The translations under genes and the position numbers were made by a program. Shown here piece by piece: positions 25,817-34,818 of a DNA stretch of 64,000 nt (the first letter of the stretch is position 1; every line of letters starts with the position of its first letter). Source of the DNA: Clostridiaceae bacterium (GTDB taxonomy: Bacteria > Bacillota > Clostridia > Tissierellales > Sporanaerobacteraceae); NCBI GenBank assembly GCA_019391515.1, contig JAHXQP010000030.1:186001-250000 (forward strand), written 5' to 3'. Under the pieces are notes generated by a model, which was not told the origin of the DNA, did no database searches, and was given only the letters and a program-made list of their open reading frames with translations.

Positions 25817-26253
25817 ATTATTATAATATTATCTCCTATTTTAACTTTTCCACTTTTTATAACTTTGGTAAATATAACTTCTTTAGCTAGAGAACAAACT
25901 TCCCCACCTTTTATAAGCTTACATTCTGGGAAACATTTTTTACCTATTTGAGTTATTTCATGAATTGTTTCTCCAATTATAAGCCTTGAACCTATATATA
26001 ATCTACTTACATCTATATTTTTTATAGTTATATTTTCATAAAACCTTTCCGTACAAAGACCGTTATGAGCCAATGATGAATTCTTTTCCCTTCCTTCCAG
26101 AGTAAATATGGAAACTTGATTATTTCCGCCTTTAGAATGAATATCTCCTATTAGTCCATGTCCAGTTTTAAAATTGCCTTCTTGGGTTAGCTTTTCTTGT
26201 TCTCCTTTCTTATTCTTTATATAAATAGCTACTACTTCTCCATTCTTAAACAT
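25801..26253 (-). CDS. MOSC domain protein (formate dehydrogenase operon)
   Basis: A 150-residue stand-alone MOSC domain, the C-terminal sulfur-carrier fold of molybdenum cofactor sulfurases. Visible are GHGLIGDIHSKGGNNQVSIF, FYENITIKNID, HEITQIGKKCFPEC and EVIFTKVIKSGKVKIGD. The cysteine in IGKKCFPEC is the conserved one. It is last in the formate dehydrogenase operon after fdhD and mobA, so it may act in cofactor sulfuration or delivery. A clear paralogue lies next to moaC at 57.3 kb. Confidence 0.85.
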   Translation of the reverse strand: MFKNGEVVAIYIKNKKGEQEKLTQEGNFKTGHGLIGDIHSKGGNNQVSIFTLEGREKNSSLAHNGLCTERFYENITIKNIDVSRLYIGSRLIIGETIHEITQIGKKCFPECKLIKGGEVCSLAKEVIFTKVIKSGKVKIGDNIIIIQKPS

Positions 26254-26267
26254 CTAAAACACCTCTA

Positions 26268-27050
26268 TTATACTTTTAAAGTAGAAAAATTAGAATATAT
26301 ATTCATTCTTTTTCCTCTAGCAAAGCCTATCGATGTTATATTTAGTTTCTTTGCTATATCTATTGAAAGACTTGTAGGGGCAGATCTAGATACTATAACT
26401 GGTATCTGCCTTTTAGCCGTCTTTATAAGAATTTCAGAAGATATTCTGCCACTAGTTAAAATAATCTTATCCCTAAAATCTATATCTTCAAGTAATGCTT
26501 TTCCCAGTACTTTATCCAATGCATTGTGCCTTCCAATATCCTCTTTAAAAATTATTATTTTATTAATATCACATAAGGCACAACTGTGTACCCCTCCTGT
26601 ATCTAAAAAAAGTTGAGAGCTTTTATTGAATTCTTTTATAAGGTCCATAATCTGTTTTATTGAAATGTCTATTTTGTCTTCTGTTTTTTTGGAATTAAAG
26701 GAATCTACTACATTATAAAAAACTGTCCCTTTTCCACAACCTGATGTAATAGTTCTTTTACCATGAAACTTTTTATTCAATTTATTTGTATTTTTAGAAT
26801 AAACATAAGCTATGCCTTTTTCTTTGTCTAATATTATTTTTTCTATATCTGAAATAGAATCTATAAGACCTTCAGAATGAAGAAAGCCAATAGTTAATTC
26901 TTTAAGGGAGTTAGGACTGCATAATAATGTTATGATTTCTTGATCATTTAAAAATATAGTAAAAGGATATTCTATAACTACTGTATCCTCTTCTTTTGAA
27001 ACCTCTCTATCTTTAATTCTAATAATATTATACTTTGTAATATCTTCCAT
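26268..27050 (-). CDS. fdhD: Formate dehydrogenase accessory sulfurtransferase
   Basis: A 260-residue FdhD protein that passes sulfur from a cysteine desulfurase to the Mo/W-bis-PGD cofactor before insertion into formate dehydrogenase. Recognisable are the PFTIFLNDQEIITLLCSPNSLKELTIGFL start, the TITSGCGKGT loop that carries the active cysteine region, the GGVHSCAL segment, FKEDIGRHNALDKVLG and ILTSGRISSEILIK. The loop shows a single cysteine (GCG) rather than the CxxC of E. coli FdhD. It lies between mobA and the MOSC gene. Confidence 0.93.
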   Translation of the reverse strand: MEDITKYNIIRIKDREVSKEEDTVVIEYPFTIFLNDQEIITLLCSPNSLKELTIGFLHSEGLIDSISDIEKIILDKEKGIAYVYSKNTNKLNKKFHGKRTITSGCGKGTVFYNVVDSFNSKKTEDKIDISIKQIMDLIKEFNKSSQLFLDTGGVHSCALCDINKIIIFKEDIGRHNALDKVLGKALLEDIDFRDKIILTSGRISSEILIKTAKRQIPVIVSRSAPTSLSIDIAKKLNITSIGFARGKRMNIYSNFSTLKV

Positions 27051-27060
27051 ATATATCCCC

Positions 27061-27672
27061 TTAGCTTATATTGCAATTGTCTTTAAGAAAATATTCTAGG
27101 TCCTCTTTTGTATTAAGGTTTAAAAACATATCCCAATTAGGGCTAAACATCCTAGCCTCTTCTTCCTCTACATAATAGGTTTGTAATTGTTTAATTAAGC
27201 GATTTAAAGATCTTTTCCCTTGTACTAAATAATCTTCTATATTTAATATTATATCTTTAGAATAGAAACCATTGAAAGGTTCTATATTTACTCCAAATTT
27301 TGTTACACAAGCTTTAATATCCATATCTAAATCTCTGATTTTATATTTCATATATCTAATATATTTTAAATTTATATTTGGCATATCACAAGCAATAAAA
27401 TATACAAATTGACTATTAGATTCTTTAAGACCTGCATGGATACCACTTAATGGTCCCTTTCCTACTATTATATCTTTAACTACCTTAAAATTAAAATCCA
27501 AATAGTATTGTGGATTATTAGTAACCACTATTATTTCTTCAAATTCTACACTAAGTTTAGATACTAAATTGTCTATAAGTCTTTTTTCATTTATCTTTAA
27601 TAACTGTTTATCAAATCCCATCCTAGTGCTTTTCCCACCCGCTAAAATAGCAGCAGTTCCAAATTTTCTCAT
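27061..27672 (-). CDS. mobA: Molybdenum cofactor guanylyltransferase
   Basis: A 203-residue nucleotidyltransferase that joins GMP to molybdopterin to give the (bis-)MGD form that formate dehydrogenase needs. The N-terminal loop is AAILAGGKSTRMGFDKQLL; FIACDMPNI carries the metal-binding Asp and FNGFYSKDI lies near the C-terminus. I moved the start to ATG 27672, because the earlier TTG abuts the ribosome site. It is directly downstream of fdhA. Confidence 0.9.
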   Translation of the reverse strand: MRKFGTAAILAGGKSTRMGFDKQLLKINEKRLIDNLVSKLSVEFEEIIVVTNNPQYYLDFNFKVVKDIIVGKGPLSGIHAGLKESNSQFVYFIACDMPNINLKYIRYMKYKIRDLDMDIKACVTKFGVNIEPFNGFYSKDIILNIEDYLVQGKRSLNRLIKQLQTYYVEEEEARMFSPNWDMFLNLNTKEDLEYFLKDNCNIS

Positions 27673-27705
27673 TTCTATCAACCTACCTAATATATGAATT
27701 TGATA

Positions 27706-30384
27706 TTAACTACTTAATTTATCAATTCTAACAGCAGCTACTTTAAGTTCCGGTATTTTAGCTATCAAATCCAATTTATTACTAGTTAAATAGTTAGCTG
27801 CCCCTTCTGCAAAGTGGAATGGCATAAACAATATGTTTTTCTCTACTATATTGGTTACTTTTACTGATGTAACTATCCTACCTCGTCTTGAAGATAATCT
27901 TATTTTCTCTCCATCATATATTCCCAATTTATTAGCAGTTTCCTTATTTATCTCAACATAGGATTTAGAAGCTATCCTATTTAAACCTTCCACTCTTCCA
28001 GTCATGGTCCTAGTATGATAATGGTATAATATTCTTCCAGTTGTAAGTATATAAGGATATTCTAAATCTACAACTTCGCCACTTTCCTCATACTCAGCTG
28101 CTACAAACAACCCTTTGCCTCTAGAAATAGAAGAACTATGAAGATACTTCGTTCCTGAATGACCTTCTGTTGGACATGGCCATTGTATCCCTTCATTTTC
28201 TATTCTTTCATAGTTTATTCCACCGTATTGAGGGGTCACTTTTGAAATCTCTTCCATTATTTCAGATGGATTTATATATTTTTTCTCATAACCTAATTTA
28301 TTCATTAAATCAATTATTATTTTCCAATCAGCTTTAGAGTTTCCCACAGGTTCTATAGCTTTTCTAACCTTCTGTACCTTTCTCTCAGTATTTGTGAAGG
28401 TGCCATCCTTTTCTGCAAAAGATGCTGCTGGCAGTATTACATCGGCAAGTTCTGCCGTTTCAGTTAAAAAGATATCCTGAACAACTAAAAAATCAAGATT
28501 TTCTAAAGCTTTTTTCACATGATTTATATCTGGATCAGATACCATAGGATTTTCTCCCATTATATATATGAATTTTATATTGCCTTCTTCAGCACCATCA
28601 AAAATTTCAGGAATAGTAAGCCCAGGTTTTGTAGGCAGCTTGGTTTCCCACACATCTTCAAATTTTTGTATAACTTTTGGTTCTACTACCTTTTGATAAC
28701 CAGGTAAATCTCCTGGGAGCCCTCCCATATCACAAGCTCCTTGAACATTATTTTGCCCTCTTAAAGGATTTACTCCTGCTGATTCCTTACCAATATTTCC
28801 ACATAAGAGAGAAAGGTTTGACACAGCCATTACAGAATTAGTACCTGTAGTATGTTGAGTAATTCCCATTGCATAGTATATTCCTGCTTTTTCTGCCTTT
28901 CCATATATAAGAGCAGCTTTAACTATATCATCTGGATCTACTCCACATATTTTAGCCACTCTTTCAGGTGTATATTTCTTAACAGTTTTAACCAACTCTT
29001 CAAAACCTTCAGTATTCTCTTCAATATATCTCTTATCTTCCAATCCATTTTCAATAATAACATTCATGATTCCATTTAATAATGCAATATTAGTGCCTGG
29101 CTTTATTTGAAGAAATACATCTGCATATTCTGCCAATTCAATCCTTCTAGGATCTGCTACTATAAGTTTAGCACCTGCTTTCTTTGCCCTCTTCATATAA
29201 CTTCCTATAACTGGATGATTTTCTGTAGTATTAGAACCAATAACAAACATAGCATCTGTATCTAGTACTTCCTCTATACTATTGGTCATAGCACCGCTTC
29301 CCAATGTAGTTGCAAGACCTGCAACTGTAGATGCGTGTCAGAGACGGGCACAATGATCTACATTATTGGTCTTTATAACTGCCCTAAATAGCTTTTGAAA
29401 TAAATAATTTTCTTCATTAGTACATCTAGCTGAAGTGAGACCTGCAAAAACTTCTGGACCATATTTGTCCTTTATTTCATATATCTTATTCCTTATAATT
29501 TTATAGGCTTCATCCCATGTAGCTTCTTCAAATTTTCCATTTCTTTTAACAAGAGGAGTTTTTAGTCTGTCTCGATGGTTTATAAAAGAATAAGCAAATT
29601 TTCCTTTTACACACAAAAGCCCATTATTAGGACTTTCCATAGCTGGTTCCACCCCTACTATTTTGTCTCCTTTAACTAGTAGATCCATTTGACAGCCAAC
29701 ACCACAATAAGAGCATGTAGTCCTTATCTTTTTTATCTCCCAATGTCTATATCTTTCTCTGTTTTTAGGTACCAATGCTCCTACAGGACAAACCGATACA
29801 CAATTTCCACAAGAAACACATTTAGATTTAGAAAGCCCTTTATCAAAAGGTGCTACAACTTTTGTATCAAAACCTCTATCTTCTAAACCAATAGCATTTG
29901 TTCCTTGAAGTTCTGAACATACCCTTACGCATTTTCCACAAAGTATACATTTATTTGGATCATAGCTATAGAAATGATTAGAATAATCAATAGGATATTT
30001 TTTCCTTTCACCTGCAAAACTGCCCTTTTCAATGCCATATTCATAACAGTAATCTTGAAGTTTACAATCTCCAGATTTTTCACAACTTAAACAATCCTGT
30101 GGATGATTTGAAAATAAAAGATCTAATATATCTTTTCTTGCCTTTATAACCTTTTTGCTATGGGTTTCTATATTCATGCCTTCTTTTACTTTTAGGGAAC
30201 ATGATGTCATAAGATCTTTTTTTCCCTCTACCTCTACTACACATAATCTGCAAGCTGAATAAGGCTCTAATCTTTCATCATAGCATAAAGTTGGAATTTC
30301 TATTCCGATATTTTTACAAGCTTCAAGTACAGTCATATTTTCTTCAACATTGTACTTAAGACCATTTATATTTATCTCAATCAT
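27706..30384 (-). CDS. fdhA: Formate dehydrogenase catalytic subunit, selenoprotein (in-frame UGA)
   Basis: This is one 892-residue gene although UGA at 29338-29340 interrupts it. The frame runs ...VDHCARL-UGA-HASTVAGLATTLGSG..., the formate dehydrogenase active-site sequence with selenocysteine (residue 349) as Mo/W ligand. A SECIS hairpin follows the UGA. Domains in order: 2Fe-2S ferredoxin (1-80), NuoG-type 4Fe-4S (HPQDCLSCEKSGDC), two 4Fe-4S sites (CILCGKC, CVSCGNC), Mo-pterin 4Fe-4S domain (TTCSYCGVGC), catalytic and C-terminal molydopterin dinucleotide domains. I chose ATG 30384, 6 bases after GGTGGAG. It forms a complex with the Nuo-like subunits encoded upstream, oxidising formate or reducing CO2. 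Confidence 0.95.
29309..29340 (-). promoter_or_regulatory. Bacterial SECIS element and selenocysteine UGA in fdhA
   Basis: The UGA (29338-29340) is followed 12 bases later by the stem GUUGCA-GGUCU-UGCAAC (29309-29325). The stem and GGUCU loop closely match the apical stem-loop of the E. coli fdhF SECIS, which recruits SelB. This fixes the UGA as a selenocysteine codon. Confidence 0.92.
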
Positions 30385-30397
30385 TTTCATCTCCACC

Positions 30398-31333
30398 TTA
30401 TTTTCCATCATCAATCTTAATTATCTTTTCAAATATATCCCCTAAACCTAATACTTCTTTCCAAGTAGCTTCTACAAATTCTCCATCTTCCTTTTTATAA
30501 GGGGTTTCTGGATTGTCTAAATAAATTAGTTCCGTAGTCAATCTTCCCTTTAAACAAAGAGGCCTTCCATTGGAAGGGGACTTGGCCCTCACTGCTACAC
30601 TCTTTCCATTCTTATATAATACTTCAAAATTACACCCATAATCACATACTTTACATTTAACAGTCTTAACCTCTCCATCCCAAATCCTTGACTTTCCAAT
30701 AAGCCTTTTATCTACTAGTGCTCCAACAGGGCATACTGTGACACATCTATTACAAGATACACAACTAGATTTTTCTAATGAAAAATCTCCATCTGCAACT
30801 ATTTTTGTTTTAAATCCTCTCTGAGCAAAGGAAAGAACTGCTCTATCATGTATCTGATTACAAGTTCTCACACATTTTCCACAGAGTATACATTTGCTAT
30901 CATCTTTTAGTATATAGGGACTTGATGTATCCCTTAACCCTAATCTCTTTTCTCCTCCATGGTCTCTAAACTTTACATCATATCTGTAAGCATACTTTTG
31001 TAATAAACACTCACCTGCTTTTTGACACGTCAAACAATCATTTGGATGATTATCCAATATAAGTTGTAATATTTCCTTTCTTATATTGACTACTCTTTCA
31101 CTTTCTGTATATACAACCATTCCTTCTTTAGCTTGAAGTGAGCAAGACGTTTGAAATTTTTTACTTCCTTCTACTTCAACTAAGCATAGTCTACAGGCTG
31201 AAGCTATTTCTAAATTAGGATCATAACATAGTGCTGGAATATCTATTCCTAACCTTTCAGCTGCTTTTATAACGGTAAAATTTTCTGGTACCGTTACTTT
31301 CTGTCCATCTATGGTAAGAGTTATATTTTTCAT
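30398..31333 (-). CDS. Iron-sulfur subunit of formate dehydrogenase complex (NuoG N-terminus / HylA-like)
   Basis: A 311-residue Fe-S protein with 2Fe-2S domain (LCYDPNLEIASACRLCLVEVEG), NuoG-type 4Fe-4S (HPNDCLTCQKAGEC), two 4Fe-4S motifs (CILCGKC and CVSCNRCVTVCPVGA) and a short Mo-pterin-type cluster domain (CKVCDYGC). It then stops, lacking any catalytic domain. It mirrors the N-terminus of FdhA, so one arose from the other or they share a common module. Such truncated hydrogenase-like subunits (HylA) occur in the electron-bifurcating FdhF2 complex of Clostridium acidurici. Ribosome site GGAGTG; it ends 13 bases before the fdhA start. Confidence 0.88.
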   Translation of the reverse strand: MKNITLTIDGQKVTVPENFTVIKAAERLGIDIPALCYDPNLEIASACRLCLVEVEGSKKFQTSCSLQAKEGMVVYTESERVVNIRKEILQLILDNHPNDCLTCQKAGECLLQKYAYRYDVKFRDHGGEKRLGLRDTSSPYILKDDSKCILCGKCVRTCNQIHDRAVLSFAQRGFKTKIVADGDFSLEKSSCVSCNRCVTVCPVGALVDKRLIGKSRIWDGEVKTVKCKVCDYGCNFEVLYKNGKSVAVRAKSPSNGRPLCLKGRLTTELIYLDNPETPYKKEDGEFVEATWKEVLGLGDIFEKIIKIDDGK

Positions 31334-31349
31334 TTTATCACTCCTAACT

Positions 31350-33215
31350 CTATTTTTTAACTATTGCACCTACTGGACAAACCCCTATACATGTACCACA
31401 TTTTATACATTTTTCAGTATCTATAACATGTCTTTCTTTTACTTTTCCACTTATACAGGAAACAGGGCAATTTCTAGCACATTTAGTACATCCTATACAA
31501 TTTTCTGTAATATAGTATTCTAAAAGAGCTTGGCAAGTCCCTGCAGGACATTTCTTATCATAAACATGGGCTTCATACTCATCTCTAAAATACTTCAATG
31601 TTGAAATTACTGGATTTGCAGCAGTCTTGCCTAGTCCGCATAAAGACGCCTCTGTTATAGTCTGAGATAGGCTCTCAAGTCTATCTATATCTTCTGGAAC
31701 CCCTTCTCCATTAGTTATTCTCTCCAATATTTCCAACATCCTCTTTGTACCTTCCCTACAAGGCACACATTTTCCACAGGACTCTTCTACTGTGAAATCC
31801 AAGAAAAACCTAGCAATATCAACCATACAATTATCTTCATCCATTACAACCATTCCACCAGATCCCATTATCGATCCTAGTTCCCCTAAAGACTCAAAAT
31901 CTACTGGAGTATCTAGATATTCACTTGGTATGCAGCCACCAGAAGGTCCTCCTGTTTGAACAGCTTTAAACTTCTTATTATTAGGTATTCCTCCACCTAT
32001 ATCGAATACTATATCTCTTAAGGTTACCCCCATTGGAATTTCTACTAAACCTGTATTCTTTATTTTTCCTCCCAATGCAAATACTTTAGTTCCTGGGGAC
32101 TTTTCTGTTCCTATATTTCTAAACCACTCAACACCTTTTTGAAATATTACGGGTACATTTGCCAAAGTTTCAACATTATTTATAATAGTCGGTTTACCCC
32201 ACAATCCTTTGTGAGCAGTTCTATGAATTTTGACCCTAGGCATTCCTCTTCTTCCTTCAATAGATTCCATAAGCGCAGTCCCTTCACCACATACAAAAGC
32301 TCCTGCTCCAAGCCTCAACTCTATATCGAAGTCAAAATCTGTTCCAAATATATTTTTTCCTAATAGTCCATTTTCTCTGGCTTGCTCTATAGCCACTTCA
32401 AGCCTATGAACTGCTATAGGATACTCTGCCCTTACATATATATAACCTTGATCTGAGCCTATAGCATAACCTACAATGGCCATAGCTTCTAATACTGAAT
32501 GAGGATCACCTTCTAAAATACTCCTATCCATAAATGCACCTGGATCACCTTCATCAGCGTTGCATATTACATATTTCTTATCTGCTGGATAGTTATATGC
32601 CTCATCCCATTTCCACCCTGCTGGGAAACCTGCTCCCCCTCTTCCTCTTAAATTAGAATCTTTAATAATATCTATTACCTCTTTATGAGACATTTCTGTT
32701 AAAATTTTTCCCAAAGCTTCATATCCATTAAAAGCTATATATTCATTAATATCTTCAGGATTTATAAGTCCACAATTTCGTAAAGCTACCCTTCTTTGCT
32801 TTTTATAAAAATTAACTTCATTTACAGGTACTACTTCATCACCCTTATATGCATCTTTAAACAATAGTCTTTTCACTACATTTCCTTTAGAAAAATGTTC
32901 TTCTACTATTTCATCAACATCTTCTAATTTAACATGGCTATAAAATATACCTTCTGGATATATAACTATATTAGGCCCTGCTTCACATAGTCCAAAGCAA
33001 CCTGTCAATACAATTTCTACTTTATTTTCTAATTTTTTCTCTACTACTTTTTCATGCAATAACCTTCTTATTTCATCTCCTTGGGAAGAATGGCAACCAG
33101 TTCCTCCACAAACTAACACATGGATTTTTTCTAAATTCTCTACTTTTCCATGCCTTAGAGCTATTTTATTTAATTCTTTTTCTCTAATCTTATTTAATTC
33201 TTCAACACTTTTCAT
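31350..33215 (-). CDS. NuoF-like flavoprotein subunit of formate dehydrogenase complex (HylB-like)
   Basis: A 621-residue NADH-binding subunit. The N-terminus is a thioredoxin-like 2Fe-2S domain (VCGGTGCHSSQG, CFGLCEAGP). The centre has the FMN/NADH motifs SNLRGRGGAGFPAGWKW and GAGAFVCGEGTALMESIEG, then an SLBB domain, the N3-type cluster SCGKCVPCREGT and, at the C-terminus, two 4Fe-4S motifs (CIGCTKCARNC, CIKCGTCIGVC). The length and added ferredoxin domain match HydB/HylB of bifurcating enzymes rather than simple NuoF. The flavin is the probable bifurcation site, coupling formate, ferredoxin and NAD. Confidence 0.93.
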   Translation of the reverse strand: MKSVEELNKIREKELNKIALRHGKVENLEKIHVLVCGGTGCHSSQGDEIRRLLHEKVVEKKLENKVEIVLTGCFGLCEAGPNIVIYPEGIFYSHVKLEDVDEIVEEHFSKGNVVKRLLFKDAYKGDEVVPVNEVNFYKKQRRVALRNCGLINPEDINEYIAFNGYEALGKILTEMSHKEVIDIIKDSNLRGRGGAGFPAGWKWDEAYNYPADKKYVICNADEGDPGAFMDRSILEGDPHSVLEAMAIVGYAIGSDQGYIYVRAEYPIAVHRLEVAIEQARENGLLGKNIFGTDFDFDIELRLGAGAFVCGEGTALMESIEGRRGMPRVKIHRTAHKGLWGKPTIINNVETLANVPVIFQKGVEWFRNIGTEKSPGTKVFALGGKIKNTGLVEIPMGVTLRDIVFDIGGGIPNNKKFKAVQTGGPSGGCIPSEYLDTPVDFESLGELGSIMGSGGMVVMDEDNCMVDIARFFLDFTVEESCGKCVPCREGTKRMLEILERITNGEGVPEDIDRLESLSQTITEASLCGLGKTAANPVISTLKYFRDEYEAHVYDKKCPAGTCQALLEYYITENCIGCTKCARNCPVSCISGKVKERHVIDTEKCIKCGTCIGVCPVGAIVKK

Positions 33216-33230
33216 TTTTACACCTCCAAA

Positions 33231-33716
33231 CTATTTATATTTATTAAGTATTCCTTCTACATCATTTGGAGTAATTTTTCCATAAACATCATCATTAACT
33301 ACGAGTACAGGTGCCAAGCCACAAGCTCCCAAACAACGAGTCGCACTGATTGAAAATTTTCCATCAGCCGTTGTCTCCCCTACACCTACGTCTAGTATTT
33401 CTTCAACTTTATTGAGCACATCTTTAGAACCTTTTACATAACAAGCTGTTCCAAGACAAATTCCTATTTCATATTTTCCTTTTGGTATCAAAGAAAACTG
33501 GGAATAAAAAGTAACTACTCCATAAATTTCAGATAGCGGAATTTTGAGTTCTTCAGAAATCATCTTTTGAATCTCAATAGGAATATGCCCAAATAAATTC
33601 TGAGCTTCATGGAGTACTGCCATTAAAGCTCCTTTCTTATTCCTATTTTCTTCAATGTAAATTTTAAACTGTCTAACTTTTTCTTCATTTGCCTCCCAAT
33701 CAAATAAAAATTCCAT
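33231..33716 (-). CDS. NuoE-like 2Fe-2S subunit of formate dehydrogenase complex (HylC-like)
   Basis: A 161-residue thioredoxin-fold 2Fe-2S protein with cysteines in GTACYVKGS and TRCLGACGLAPV. The N-terminal helical part (EENRNKKGALMAVLHEAQNLFGHIP) is typical of NuoE/HoxE. It is first in the formate dehydrogenase operon, with AAAGGGGG before the ATG. It passes electrons to or from the NuoF-like subunit. Confidence 0.93.
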   Translation of the reverse strand: MEFLFDWEANEEKVRQFKIYIEENRNKKGALMAVLHEAQNLFGHIPIEIQKMISEELKIPLSEIYGVVTFYSQFSLIPKGKYEIGICLGTACYVKGSKDVLNKVEEILDVGVGETTADGKFSISATRCLGACGLAPVLVVNDDVYGKITPNDVEGILNKYK

Positions 33717-33744
33717 ACTTCAACCCCCTTTACTTATATATAAT

Positions 33745-33788
33745 AAAAAAATAGACAGTCTACTGCAATGTAAGCTGCCTATTTTTTT
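33745..33788 (-). terminator. Terminator-like hairpin in the formate dehydrogenase leader
   Basis: On the minus strand, AAAAAAAUAGGCAG pairs with CUGUCUAUUUUUUU (one G-U pair), an intrinsic-terminator shape with a U run. It lies between the operon's promoter and hylC-like gene, so it is a candidate attenuator. Confidence 0.7.
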
Positions 33789-33830
33789 AACAAATGTTTT
33801 TATACTATAACGATTATTTATATTTATTTT

Positions 33831-33859
33831 ATGGTAATATATTTTCTGATATTTGTCAA
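33831..33859 (-). promoter_or_regulatory. Promoter of the formate dehydrogenase operon
   Basis: TTGACA (33854-33859), 17 bases, then TACCAT (33831-33836) on the minus strand. The strong -35 and weak -10 suggest possible dependence on a regulator. Confidence 0.6.
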
Positions 33860-33949
33860 TATTGAGCTTTATCTGATTTTTTAATAGATATTAAATTATA
33901 TTCTAGTTAATCAGTCTAATGCCTTTTTTATATAATAATCTAATGAGAA

Positions 33950-33993
33950 CCTAAAACCTTTAAGTCTATAGTGCGTCTTAAAGATTTTAGGTC
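33950..33993 (-). terminator. Hairpin downstream of purC
   Basis: CCTAAAA-T-CTTTAAG pairs with CTTAAAG-G-TTTTAGG with one mismatch, about 12 bases after the purC stop. The T tract is weak, so termination is likely but not certain. Confidence 0.55.
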
Positions 33994-34004
33994 ACATAAT
34001 ATTA

Positions 34005-34691
34005 TTAGTCTTCCAACATTAATTTTTCTAATTTTAATGGTTCTATATACTGTCCATCTTTATATGCTCTCATATTTCCACCTGATATTTCATCAATTAA
34101 TGCAATTTCATTATTATCCCCAACTCTACCAAATTCCAATTTAATATCATATAATTCTATACCTTTTTTTGCTAACTCTTCTTTTACTATATTAGATATT
34201 TCTACAGTTCTTTCCTTTAATATTTTATATTCATCTCTTGAAAGTATTCCAAGCATATGAAGTGCATCTTCTGTAATAGGTGGATCCTCACGTTCATCAT
34301 CTTTAAGGGTTATCTCAACAAATGAGTCTAATTTTTGCCCTTCTTCTGCATACATGCCATAGCGACGTAAAAAGCTTCCTACTGCTCTATAACGACATAT
34401 TACTTCAATACCATTTCCAAACATCTTAGCTGGTTTCACTGTCATAGTTGAATTTTCTATATCTGTATCTACATAATGGGTAGGAATTTCTTTTTCTTTT
34501 AATTTTTCAAAAAAGAATTTAGTCATTTTAAGGCCCGATTTTCCCATACCTTCAACAGTTAAACCTACTGTATTTGCTCCTGGATCAAATACTCCATCTT
34601 TCCCTGTTACATCATCTTTAAATTTAAGTAGATAATTTCCACCCTCTAAATCATATACATCTTTTGTCTTTCCCTTATATACAAGTTTCAT
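34005..34691 (-). CDS. purC: Phosphoribosylaminoimidazole-succinocarboxamide synthase
   Basis: A 228-residue SAICAR synthetase that joins CAIR and aspartate with ATP in purine synthesis. It begins KLVYKGKTKDVYDLEGGNYLLKFKDDVTGKDG and has VEVICRYRAVGSFLRRYG-like (IEVICRYRAVGSFLRRY), EDALHMLGILSRDEY and LIDEISGGNMRAY, all family signatures. The start is ATG 34691, with AAAGGGTG upstream. It stands alone, with no other pur genes in the window and no purine riboswitch visible upstream. Confidence 0.95.
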   Translation of the reverse strand: MKLVYKGKTKDVYDLEGGNYLLKFKDDVTGKDGVFDPGANTVGLTVEGMGKSGLKMTKFFFEKLKEKEIPTHYVDTDIENSTMTVKPAKMFGNGIEVICRYRAVGSFLRRYGMYAEEGQKLDSFVEITLKDDEREDPPITEDALHMLGILSRDEYKILKERTVEISNIVKEELAKKGIELYDIKLEFGRVGDNNEIALIDEISGGNMRAYKDGQYIEPLKLEKLMLED

Positions 34692-34818
34692 TTCAATCAC
34701 CCTTTTTCATAAAGATTTGTGCTTAAATCTCTATATATAATTATATTATAAATCAACATTTTATACAATTATTTTTTAAATGTTTACCATATGTTAATAT
34801 ATTGAGAATTTAATTATT

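Noticed and set aside
29338-29340. Authentic frameshift or nonsense mutation splitting formate dehydrogenase
   Set aside because: The break is an in-frame UGA at the known selenocysteine position with a downstream SECIS-like stem.
34701-34818. Purine riboswitch upstream of purC
   Set aside because: No conserved three-way junction sequences and the interval is almost pure A/T.
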